This document shows, piece by piece, positions 22,028 through 32,914 of a stretch of DNA of 64,000 nucleotides. The notes under the pieces are model-generated. The model ran no database searches. It saw nothing but the letters and a program-made list of their open reading frames with translations, and had not been told where the DNA came from. The position numbers were made by a program, and so were the translations under genes. Where the stretch lies: contig NC_092563.1 in the NCBI RefSeq assembly GCF_037975245.1, positions 7,687,501 to 7,751,500 on the forward strand. The letters are read 5' to 3'. Origin of the DNA: Apostichopus japonicus. Taxonomy: Eukaryota > Echinodermata > Holothuroidea > Aspidochirotida > Stichopodidae. The stretch's first letter is position 1. Each line of letters opens with the position of its first letter.

Positions 22028-25000
22028 ACACGTTATAAATTTCTTTTTCTCTTTCAGTAGTCGACGCTGAAGTCTTGATATATTAATTCAACCACATAAT
22101 TTTCTAGCTGATGTGGTGGCCGATGCTGTTAAGCGGGTGATGAAAGACTCATTCCTTGTCGGTCGTGTAAATCGTGGCTAGGGTTCAAGACAGGCCTCTG
22201 GCGATAATACCTTTGGCTGTAGGCATGGTGCTTTTTTGTGGCCTAGGATCCCGTACCATGTCTCCCTTGTTGTCGCAAAAGAACCCGGGAGGATGCGCAG
22301 AGGGTCGGTCAAATCGACCAGAAGCGTACTAGGTGGCGTGCGTGAATCCTTGCCTTTGGCCAGAGGTGGTGACATCTCTGCGACCGGCATGCTTGCAGCC
22401 ACCGTCCACTGAATACGTGGCCTGATGAGGCGCTATTCTCCTAAAAGTGAATCTACGGAAGCCTTTAAGAGCCATATAGTTATTTTATATTAAAAAACAC
22501 CCTGTTTCAAACTAGCGCCATCGAATTCCCTAAAAGCCTTTCTTTCTTGTCACTCTGAAGGTAGAATGAATTTTATTGTAATGGGTTATTTGTGGTAAGC
22601 CAAGCAATTAAACTCATTGTTGGGTATAAATGTATTGGCAAAGATTTACCCAACCTACACCAAAACAAGCATTATATTCGTTGCAATGCCAAAGACATAC
22701 AAGCCAGCAAGACCATGTGATAACATTTTAATATACATAGAATTCAATCTATATCACTTTTGCAAGAAAACCAAAGTATACCAGTGTCAATATGGTCCCA
22801 TTATAAGCAACAGTATAGTAGCAATTCTCATACCGGATAGCAGGTAGTTTCGGAAACTGAGTGATTTTATGAACTTTGTTTGAGATTCACAATAAAAATA
22901 TACCCCGTATTGTGTTTTGATAACTTCAGGAACCAAATTAACTTTGATATGCCGTGGACCGTTAAAAACCACTGCTTTCGGTCTAGCTAGGGTTGTATAG
23001 CACATTACCTTTTTTTGTGTGTTTTGGAATGACCCTTTAAACAGTTGAGGTTCACTAGTTAAAGTGACTGGACCTTTTAGTTTAGTACACAGCCCATCAA
23101 ACGAGTTCCTCAGTTGCAATACAAAACTCAAAGGGAGAAATTAAGATGATATGGTCTCAAATGACATGTTTATAATTTATTACCAATTTGTTAAGGACAA
23201 ATGGTATTGAATGCCATCCAAGGGTGCTCTGTTGCTTAGATGAAGTTTAACAAACGTATTCTAGTTGACCTCAAAATCAACCGATTAACATTAAGTATAA
23301 GAACTACCATGAGGAACCGACGTCACCATCAAGTTAGCCTAAACGAATATTCCAGAAATAAGTGTCTTTAACGAAACATATCTTGAAACTGGAAAAGCTA
23401 CAGGAATATTATTGGACTGAAAGTTGTCTGTTAGTTTTTGGTATTATAGCATACTAAATCTAAAATTCTACCTTATTCATTATTTAATTATTTTATTGAG
23501 TTATTAAGTGTCAGCAAAATCTATCTGTCGATCATTCTCCCATGATTGATTACCGGGGATAATTTTACGAAAAGTCACCCAGGAAAGAACCTGGCCACGA
23601 AACCAAACCACCGAACGTTTGATCCGCTCTCAACCCATATCCCCTTGCATCAAGACTGTGACTGTGTGATCATCGTAAGGTGTGTATAACCATTCCCCTC
23701 GAAAGGGAAAAGATACAACACATGATCTTGGGGGATGTCTTCAACTCTTAAGTTGATATGTTAATTGTACACGATTCAGTATAAAACTAGTTTGATCTCG
23801 GAAGACTGTTTTCCGATTCCTCGTTCTTTATTCTATTTGTTTCATAAGTCAATGAACTGCATTCTGATGAACAATGAACAGATGAAGATAACTGCCATTT
23901 CTGGAATACCAAGTAGTCCCCGTTGTGTCCAACACGTAACACACTATTGGACTTTATCGATACTCAATGACGAACCACATCTGCCTTATTTGAAAAAAAG
24001 TTTATAACAATAGAGATTAATGCCATTCAAGTGGTCCATTTGCTTTCATACTTCTCAAACCTGTGACTAGATATTCATCTCTACTATGCGTAATTTTTGC
24101 AGAGTACCAAATGCTTGTCAATGGGGTCAATTATTTCCCCCTTCAGCCCACCTCCACCCCACCTGGCTCATATGCCCAATACTGGAACCCCGCTACAAGA
24201 ATTCCACCCGCCTCCCACACCTCTTCCTACCTATCTTGACTCATATGACCAGGACTGGAAGCCCACTACAATATCTCCACCTGCCTCCTACACCTCTCCC
24301 AACCTATATTTCCCCTTCACCCCACCCCCACCTCCCATATGTTTTACTACTGCTACCACATAGAAAACAAGTACTGCACCAGTGTCGAATTTTATTTTAA
24401 GATAAAGCTGACTTGTCGTAAGACCTCAAGCAACCAGACTTAATTTTGAGATTTTGTTTCCACTCTATCAATTTTTGATATTTCAAATAGTGTGATCACC
24501 AAAGTTTTCTCTTTTCATAAGTTAGCATAATGGATAAACAGTTTCAAGGCAAAGATTGATCAGTATACAGGTAATAATATTTTGCGTCAATGGTTTAAAA
24601 ATAGCACCGAATTCATGCATTCTTTTTGAAAACCCACGCATGATGGTTGACTGGACACGTATAGTGTTTACGTATATATTTGGTTGTAATAACAGTCCCC
24701 AAAAGAATATATCTGGCGTCTATTGTAGCCGGATTTTTTTGTCTGCCAGGGAAATATACCCTCTTTGTGATTTAGACAACAGCAATGCATCCATAGGTGT
24801 TATTTCCTGGTGACAACACGTTTTCAGTACCTTGATTATGTCTGATATTTGCCACGTATTATGTGATGCTTGCCTAATTCTCTGCGATTGCATTGTAATG
24901 CTCTTGTTTTGTATGAATCTGTGCGTGATGCTTTCAGTTTTCAAGTGTCATATGTGATTGATAAATTGAACTTGAATAAGAATGCTAAAGAGGCACACAC

Positions 25001-25210
25001 AACATCACCAGTGAATTTTAAATTGCAACCCTACCCCACCCAGCCCCCCCCCCCGTCATGCCCCCAACCTCAAGAATATAATACTAATAAAGAATATCCA
25101 TACAGGCCCAGACAGATATTCTCCATAACTATAGACATTCTTGTAGGATGTAGGACAAATTTGAACAATAGTAGTTTAAATTCTTAAGGTGTTCTAAAAG
25201 CATATATTGA
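22028..25210. other. Non-coding interval with a Pro-coding tandem repeat
   Basis: No gene recognised. 24165-24320 holds two ~75-bp imperfect tandem units starting CTCATATG; their C-rich composition gives long proline-rich ORFs in two frames that are composition artefacts. A minus-strand ORF at 22787-23131 (114 codons) has no recognised family or splice context. 25048-25060 is a C run. Confidence 0.45.
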
Positions 25211-25218
25211 CCTATCTC

Positions 25219-25627
25219 CAGTGGCGTAGAAAGGTACTTTTGAGTGGGGGGGGGGGGGCTGAAGACTGATAGCCGGCCTGGGGGAGGGGCTAAGGGGAAG
25301 TGGTGTCCCCCTCACCTTTGGATTTTTTTTTGCATTTCCAGGTGGCTTCAGATGCAAGTTGGTGCAATATAGCACACTTCAACACCCACTCCATTTTGTA
25401 AATAATTTTGCATTTTCACCTGGCCTTAGATGCAATTTGGTGCTCCAAATGAGATTTTTTTCTGCCAAAATGTTCTGAGTAAAATGACGAATGTTGTATC
25501 ATTTATTGAGAAATGAAAAAAGGGTTTTCTGACTTGCGAAGCGGGGGGGGGGCGGAATGATACCTCCGCCCACCACATTTTTCATTGGGGGCTGGCGCCC
25601 CCCAGCCCCCCGGTTCCTACGCCCTTG
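25219..25627. mobile_element. hAT-like non-autonomous element F (8-bp TSD CCTATCTC)
   Basis: 409 bp, ends CAGTGGCGTAGAAAGG and GGTTCCTACGCCCTTG (imperfect TIR), flanked by an exact 8-bp duplication CCTATCTC (25211-25218, 25628-25635). Contains G-runs at both ends and no ORF of note. End type and duplication length match the other hAT-like elements in the window. Confidence 0.8.
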
Positions 25628-25917
25628 CCTATCTCAGTTGATGTAAATACTGTAATGAGACACGCCGTTTTTGTATAGTTTGGGCACACTGCTATGCAAG
25701 CAATTACACAAAATATGAAACGGTGATGTAACAGTTTAGCTGTTAGTTTTAAATTCTAAATTTTTCTACAATTAAAGTTGAATTTCTTTGATATTCAACT
25801 TTTTCTAGTAAAAGTGTCCAAGTCCTAGAGTAGTATGGTGTCGTTAGAGGTCGTGAGGGCGTATCGTCCTGCCGCATGAATTTGAAATTACATGGACTGG
25901 GCTGGAGTGTCCCTTTA

Positions 25918-26499
25918 TCCACACTCGGCAAAAATCAGTTCCCCTCTCACTTAATTGACAAAGTTGTGAAATCGTATTTACAAAACAAGTTGTCACCGAA
26001 AAATATCATTGACCCGGCTTCTCACAATACCAGATTTTACAAGCTCCCGTACATTGGTAATTTCTCTGGTCATGCTCAAAACAAAGTTAGACAGTTGATC
26101 AAATCGCATTGTACAGACATTGATGTCAAATTAGTGTTTATCGCATTTAAAGTTCGAAATATGTGTGTAGTAAAAGACATGATTCCATCATACCTTAAAT
26201 CTCGTGTGGTCTATAAATTCATCTGCACAAGCTGTAATGCTTGTTATATAGGGGAAACCCATAGGCACCTTTCTACACGGATTTCTGAGCATTTAAAAAC
26301 CGATAAGAATTCACATATTTACAAACACTTAGCTAAATTTCCCAACTGTAAGCGGCTATGTGACAACAACTCATTCAAAATTATCGACTCCGCTCCCACT
26401 AAACTCCAGCTTAGGATCAAAGAAAGTCTACACATCAATTGGGATAAACCTAATCTCAACAAGCAGCTTGACTGTCCAGTGTTATCTTTGTTGAGTTAA
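25918..26499 (+). pseudogene. Penelope-like retroelement 3' part with GIY-YIG endonuclease
   Basis: The open frame (207 codons from 25876; homologous part from about 25918) encodes the RT C-terminal end (FPSHLIDKVVKSYL, YIGNFSG), a linker, then a GIY-YIG endonuclease domain: VVYKFICTSCNACYIGET, RHLSTRISEHL, and a downstream IKESLHI segment, ending in a TAA at 26497-26499. This RT-then-GIY-YIG order defines Penelope-like elements (PLEs), which cut chromosomal DNA and prime reverse transcription there. The RT catalytic core is absent upstream, so this copy is 5'-truncated. A hammerhead motif follows 70 bp downstream, as expected in PLE terminal repeats. Confidence 0.85.
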
Positions 26500-26564
26500 T
26501 CTACTTTTCCTTGTGTGTTATTGCTAGTGTACATTTATCTGCTATTACTCGTTCATTTTGCGTT

Positions 26565-26610
26565 TGTAACCTGATGATGAAAGTCGCTACTTTCGAAACA
26601 TGTCGTTCTT
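26565..26610 (+). ncRNA. Hammerhead ribozyme motif in the Penelope-like 3' region
   Basis: Contains the conserved core CTGATGA (26571-26577), a stem II GAAAG/CTTTC hairpin with a 6-nt loop, GAAA (26595-26598), a two-pair stem III closing an AT loop (AC/GT) and the cleavage triplet GTC (26602-26604). Stem I pairs AAC (26568-26570) with GTT (26605-26607). Order and very short stem III match the type I hammerheads reported in Penelope-like elements. Predicted self-cleavage is after C26604. A U-C mismatch at the base of stem II is atypical and could lower activity. Confidence 0.7.
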
Positions 26611-26738
26611 TTTGTATCAATTTTGGTAAATAGATGTATAAGTTAAAGTCTGTGGTGTTTTCAATTTTTTTTATTATCGAGATTTGTGCTAGGTAGACCA
26701 TTTGGAAATATTATCCACGATGTTGCACGGAAATATAA

Positions 26739-26805
26739 TGGATATATATATATATATTATATATATACATATATATATAGGGCTATATATATACATATAT
26801 ATATC

Positions 26806-26857
<52 letters not shown>

Positions 26858-26872
26858 CATATATATAGCCCT
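26739..26872. repeat. (TA)n array with AGGGCT/AGCCCT mirrored ends
   Basis: TA-dinucleotide array interrupted by TACA; AGGGCTATATA at 26778 and TATATAGCCCT at 26863 form an inverted pair enclosing it. It immediately precedes copy 1 of the 3-kb duplication. Confidence 0.85.
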
Positions 26873-27638
26873 ATATATAAGCCCTGTCAAAAACATGCAA
26901 ACTATATTTTTCACTACGTTAACAATGAGTATGTCAATACGTCACAACCATTTTGAAAAGTAATTGACATGAAACTAAGAATGTCTGTATGGATCTGATT
27001 GCAAGTGACAATGTGAAGGGAGGGTGAAGAGGAGGGAAGGGGGTTGGTGAAGAGGGGGGAGGGGGGTTGGTGAATGACTGAAGGGGGAGGAGATTAACTT
27101 GCTTGGTTAATGCGCCAAAGTAGCCGTTACGTGAAATATATTTTGTTTTGACTTTTAAAGTCAAAATAATGAGATTAAAAGTAAAAAAGTAATGAGATTA
27201 CGACAGTCAAAATCATGACATTAAAAATCAAGATTTTGAGTCGCTAGCGTTTTCTTTCCCATGTCCCTATTAAGTCACCATAACATAAGTATTGGTAAAA
27301 TGCCAAAATAATATTTAGTAGAATAAAAAAAACAAGTCATGCGTATTCGTCACACTTTAGTAAAAGTAAACAGAAGGGTGGACTGACGGGGATTTGCTTA
27401 AGGCTATGAAATTTTAATACAATACCTCAATCTTTTAGAGTAAACAAGGTTGAGAATTGAGGAAATATATGTTTGCATGACATTGAAATAACGCTCTGCA
27501 AATTGAATGGTCATAGCCTTGGAATGTAGATTGCAACACTATTTATTAAAAGGGAACATTTGTAAGTTGCATGTTGTGTAAGGTGTCTTATCGAGCTAAA
27601 CAAAGAAGAATCCTTATGTGTCAATTATAATCATGTTG

Positions 27639-28107
27639 AACCTTTCAAAAAGCCAAATGAATGAAGGAGAAGTTACAGAGACGTCGCAATATAGTTACTG
27701 TTTAACTCTAATATGTCTTCATCTGTCCATCAACTTAAATCTTTGAAATGTTACTTTATAGGTGTTATTGTCTAAGTAACAGGGGTGTTAGTTTAACCTT
27801 TCATTAAGCCAAACGAATGAAGGAGAAGTTACAGGGGACGTCGCAATATAGTTACTGTTTAACTGTAATATGTCTTCATCTTGTCCATCAACCTAAATCT
27901 TTGAAATGTTACTTTATAGGTTTTATTGTCTAAGTAACAGGGGTGTTAGTTTAACCTTTCATTAAGCCAAACGAATGAAGGAGAAGTTACAGGGGACGTC
28001 GCAATATAATTACTGTTTAACTCTAATATGTCTTCATCTTGTCCATCAACTAAAATCTTTGAAATGTTACTTTATAGGTTTTATTGTCTAAGTAACAGGA
28101 GTGTTAG
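27639..28107 (+). repeat. 157-bp tandem triplication inside copy 1
   Basis: Units begin at 27639, 27795 and 27953, each starting AACCTTTC, containing GAATGAAGGAGAAGTTACAG and ending near GTTAGTTT. Copy 2 of the large duplication has only one unit (from about 30706), so this expansion or contraction is younger than the 3-kb duplication. Confidence 0.9.
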
Positions 28108-28228
28108 TTTCAGAATTTGGCAGATGTTCAACGGTTGCATTATGAGATGCGAAAGTATGTGCATACCTACGTAACATGCATAATGAGATGCAAGAGAGGG
28201 TGAAGATCAGACTTGTAGTAAGTCTGCA

Positions 28229-28232
<4 letters not shown>

Positions 28233-28282
<50 letters not shown>

Positions 28283-28395
28283 GTGTATAAAATGTTCCAA
28301 GTAGGCCACGACAGAGTGCTCAATTCCGCGTTATGAAGAAGAGCGTAATATAAATTTTGAATTTTGCAGCCAAACCTCTACATGTATATGTCTAA

Positions 28396-28482
<87 letters not shown>
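28233..28482. repeat. Two (TA)n arrays around a 118-bp spacer
   Basis: TA arrays at 28233-28279 and 28398-28482. In copy 2 the equivalent position (30986-31047) is a single TA array with the spacer missing, consistent with deletion by recombination or slippage between the arrays. Confidence 0.88.
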
Positions 28483-28485
<3 letters not shown>

Positions 28486-29882
28486 TACCATAGCTACCTG
28501 TGCTTGTAATCACTCTCACGTATACTTCATTATTTCATTATTTTGTTTATCTTTGTTGATAATAGTGTAAGATTAAGCACTCTAATTTTAAGCTTTGTGT
28601 CTTGTGCTCGTACTGAAGGGAATTCGTCTTGTACTCACACTGTGTCAAAAATGCTCCACCATACAAGTTAGGCTCTAGCTTGTTCATATTAAGTGTAAGG
28701 CGTTTACTGAGGGAGGAGGGAGGGGCTTATTATTCGGTTACTTTGGGCACTGACTTACATGATGACTATATTACGCACATTCTCAAACTTTTTTCCATGA
28801 ACTGATTTCAAATAGGCTAACGCTAATGCCGTTACGTATAGCCCAGGTTCGCGGGCAACTAATTGTACCATACGTTTTCCTATAGTAGCATGTGTTCACG
28901 TTTCTGGCAACGGCTTTAACGTTGCAGTTATTGCGGCTCTACTTGCGCAATTGTCTCAGAGTCTATACAGTCTGCTTGACTGCATGTATAGACGTAGGCC
29001 CTAATGAGGCCTGGTAATTAAAAGCATTACGGTAAGTCCAACTTAAGTGATCATTGGCTAAGACTACAACTCCTACATAACAAAAATGTGTTATGTTTAC
29101 AATATATACTTGACTATGATAGGCTAGCAAAGACTGAAGCTTAGAATTACATTCTGCAGCTTGTAAAGTCCGTCTTCCTGGACTATTATGGCAAGCCGTT
29201 TTATAACTCATATAGTCTATACCAGTAATTGGTAAAATTAATTTCACAATTTGCAAGTTAAAAATGTGCGGAGTCAATCTAATTTGAACTAAGTTGTTGG
29301 CTACATTCTAGCATTTCATTAATCTATTCATTTCTCAGTTTGCGTCCGTGAGTACAGTAGCGGCTGATCACCGTGAACAGCATTTCTTAAGTAGACCTAC
29401 GCCCGAGGAGGGTTAGGGGGTCGAGGTATATGGCCAATACCTTCGATCGTCAGTACGGGGGAAATGGATCAGTCGGAGGATTTTGCATGCAGCCGGGGAA
29501 GAATTGGACCACTACTACAGGTGATCCCATCCCCCCCCCCTTTTAAACTTCACACAAAATATTGATTGCGAAACCAAGCATTAAGCCTCGGGCTACTATG
29601 TAGTATATATAAATACATTAACCTAATTAATATTCTAAATATGTCCCAGAATGTACCATTTGATTTCATCTCTCTCTGGGGAGGACCCCCCACGTACACC
29701 CTCCACACATGGGTATCGCCTTCAATGACCACACGGACGCACCATCCTTTATATGCACTACTTTTCGATACTTACTATATGAAATGAATATATATGCGAC
29801 CAGCCTAAACAATGTCAACACATTATTATGTACCTGAAAGAGGTGCATGATGGCAGTACTGTAATCCATTTTGAGCATAAAT

Positions 29883-29885
<3 letters not shown>

Positions 29886-29931
<46 letters not shown>

Positions 29932-29939
29932 ATATATAT
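29886..29939. repeat. (TA)n array at the junction between duplication copies
   Basis: TA-dinucleotide run directly before copy 2. Copy 1 is likewise preceded by a TA array, suggesting the duplication arose by unequal exchange between TA arrays. Confidence 0.85.
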
Positions 29940-30981
29940 TTAAGCCCTGCCAAAAACATGCAAACTATATTTTTCACTACGTTAACAATGAGTATGTCAA
30001 TACGTCACAATTATTTTGAAAAGTAATTGACACGAAACTAAGAATGTCTGTATGGATCTGATTGCAAGTAACAATGTGAAGGGAGGGTGAAGAGGAGGGA
30101 GGGGGTTGGTGAAGAGGGCGGAGGGGGGTTGGTGAATGACTGAAGGGGAGGAGATTAACTTGCTTGGTTAATGCGCCAAAGTAGCCGTTACGTGATATAT
30201 ATTTAGTTTTGACTTTTAAAGTCAAAATAATGAGATTAAAAGTAAAAAAGTAATGAGATTACGAAGTCAAAATCATGACATTAAAAGTCAAGATTTTGAG
30301 TCGCTAGCGTTTTCTTTCCCATGTCCCTATTAAGTCACCATAACAAAAGTATTGGTAAAATGCCATGATTATATTTAGAAGAATAAAAAAAAAAAACAAG
30401 TCATGCGTATTCGTCACACTTTAGTAAAAGTAAACAGAAGGGTAGACTGACGCGGATTTGCTTAAGGCTATGAAATTTTAATACAATACATCAATCTTTT
30501 AGAGTAAACAAGGTTGAGAAAGGAGGAAATATATGTTTTTTGCATGACATTGAAATAACGCTCTGCAAATTGAAACGGTCATAGCCTTGGAATGTAGATT
30601 GCAACACTGTTTATTAAAGGGGAACCTTTGCATGAGGTATGTTGGATAAGGTGTCTTATCAAGTTAAACAAAGAAGAATCCTTATGTGTCAATTATAATC
30701 ATGTTGAACCTTTCAAAAAGCCAAATGAATGAAGGAGAAGTTACAGAGACGTCGCAATATAGTTACTGTTTAACTCTAATATGTCTTCATCTTGTCCATC
30801 AACTTAAATCTTTGAAATGTTACTTTATAGGTGTTATTGTCTAAGTAACAGGAGTGTTAGTTTCAGAATTTGGCAGATGTTCAACAGTTGCATTATGAGA
30901 TGCGAAAGTATGTACATACCGACGTAACATGCATAATGAGATGCAAGAGAGGGTGAAGATCAGACTTGTAGTAAGTCTGCA

Positions 30982-31053
<72 letters not shown>

Positions 31054-32914
31054 CCATAGCTACCTGTGCTTGTAATCACTCTCACGTATACTTCATTATT
31101 TCAGTATTTTGTTTATCTTTTGTTGATAATAGTGTAAGATTAAGCACTCTAATTTTAAGCTTTGTGTCTTGTGCTCGTACTGAAGGGAATTCGTCTTGTA
31201 CTCACACTGTGTCAAAAATGCTCCACCATACAAGTTAGGCTCTAGCTTGTTCACATTAAGTGTTAGGCCTTACTGAGGGAGGAGGGAGGGGATTATTATT
31301 CGGTTAATTTGGGCACTGACTTACATGATGACCATATTACGCACATTCTTAAACTCTTTTTCATTAACTGATTTCAAATAGACTAACGCTAGTACCGTTA
31401 CGTAGCCCAGGTTCGCGGTCAACTTGCACCATACGTTATCCTATGGTAGCATGTGTTCACGTTTCTGTCAACGGCTTTAACGTTACAGTTATTGCGGCTC
31501 TTCTTGCGCAATTGTCTCAGAGTCTATAGTCTGCTTGCTGACTGCAGTATGGACGTGGCTAGGTAATTAAAAGTATTACGGTGAGTCCAACTTTAGTGAT
31601 CATTGGCTAAGACTACAACTCCTACATAACAAAAAAGTGTTATGTTTACAGTATGATACTTGACTATGATAGGCTAGCACAAGGGCGGCGGAACCGGGGG
31701 GCACAGGGGGTACGTGCCCCCCCCCCACTTTTCCTCATGTTAAAAATGTGCCCTTTTTCTACATAAAAATTGAGGTGTCTCAAGTTAGCAAGAGGCCAGG
31801 GAACCAGAATGAACACTCGGGAAGGGCCGTTTCCGGGCATCTGGGGGGTTTGTAAAACCAAAATTTTTTTGTACGCTCCGCGCCAACCGATGGTGGCGCT
31901 CCGCTCAGATAGTCATGCATACAACTTTGCAAATCCTGGCTACGCCCCTGACTTTTAATGAATTTCTGTGGGTCAAACTCAAAGCCATTTCGAATGGGAA
32001 AAATTTGTTAAGATATTAACATAATCCTTGTTTCCCAATTTGCACATTGGATATTGCAGTGCTAGTATATATGCATATTTTCCATGAGGGGGGGGGGGGG
32101 CGTTGATGGAGTGATGTGTATACGCAAATAAGATAATACAATAAGAGTTGTAAAGGGTACTAAATATAAGGCTGCATCAGTCCAATCGAATTTCTGCAAA
32201 GTGCCCTTTGATATCGGTGCCCCCCCCCCCCAGATTAAAAGTGCTTCCGCCGCCCTTGGGCTAGCAAAGACTGAAGCTTAGAGTTACTTTCTGCAGCTTG
32301 TAAAGCCCGTCTTCCTGGACTATTATGGCATGCCGTTTTATAACTCATATAGTCTATAGCAGTAATTGGTAAAATTAATTTCACAATTTGCAATTTAAAA
32401 ATGTGCGGAGTCAATCTAATTTGAACTAAGTTGTTGGCTACATTCTAGCATTTCATTAGTCTATTCATCTCTCAGTTTGTGTCTGTGAGTACAGTAGCGG
32501 CTGATCACCGTGAACAGCATTTCTAAAGTAGACCTACGCCCGAGGAGGGGTAGGGGGTCGAGGTATATGGCCAATACCTTCGATCGTCAGTACGGGGGAA
32601 ATGGATCAGTCGGAGGATTTTGCATGCAGCCGGGGAAGAATTGGACCACTACTACAGGTGCTCCCACCCCCTCCCCCCTTTAAACTTCACACAAAATATT
32701 GATTGCCAAACCAAGCATTAAGCCTCGGGCTACTATATAGTATATATATATACATTAACCTAATTAATATTCTAAATATGTCCCAGAATGTACCATTTGA
32801 TTTCATCTCTCTCTGGGGGAGGACCCCCACGTACACCCTCCACACATGGGTATCGCCTTCAATGACTACACGGACGCACCATCCTTCATATGCACTACTT
32901 TTCGATACTTACTA
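29940..32914 (+). repeat. Segmental tandem duplication, copy 2
   Basis: Second copy of the 26878-29774 unit, same orientation. It carries a 579-bp hAT-like insertion (31680-32258) absent from copy 1, one rather than three 157-bp units, and a fused TA array at 30986-31047. Scattered substitutions and small indels distinguish the copies. Confidence 0.92.
31680..32258. mobile_element. hAT-like non-autonomous element C (8-bp TSD GGCTAGCA)
   Basis: 579 bp with ends CAAGGGCGGCGGAA and TTCCGCCGCCCTTG (perfect 14-bp TIR), flanked by GGCTAGCA at 31672-31679 and 32259-32266. Copy 1 of the segmental duplication has the unoccupied site with one GGCTAGCA (near 29133). Inside is a further block ending CCTGGCTACGCCCCTG, shared with other elements. 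8-bp duplication and CARGG-type ends indicate hAT. No ORF of interest. Confidence 0.93.

Larger units (their letters stand above)
26878..29774 (+). repeat. Segmental tandem duplication, copy 1
   Basis: Collinear with 29940-32914 over about 2.9 kb. Shared landmarks include AAGCCCTGYCAAAAACATGC (start), TAACTTGCTTGGTTAATGCG, TTGCATGACATTGAAATAAC, GGCTAGCAAAGACTGAAGCT and GCACTACTTTTCGATACTTA (end). Copy 1 has three ~157-bp units where copy 2 has one, and two TA arrays separated by ~120 bp where copy 2 has one fused array. No coding exon is recognised inside. Confidence 0.92.

Noticed and set aside
22425-22450. CCTGATGAGGCGC as a hammerhead core
   Set aside because: No GAAA box or matching stem II follows.
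22787-23131. 114-codon minus-strand ORF as a gene
   Set aside because: No recognised family, signal, splice context or neighbouring exon; could be chance or old repeat.
24086-24400. Proline-rich protein
   Set aside because: Two overlapping frames are both Pro-rich because the DNA is a C-rich tandem repeat.
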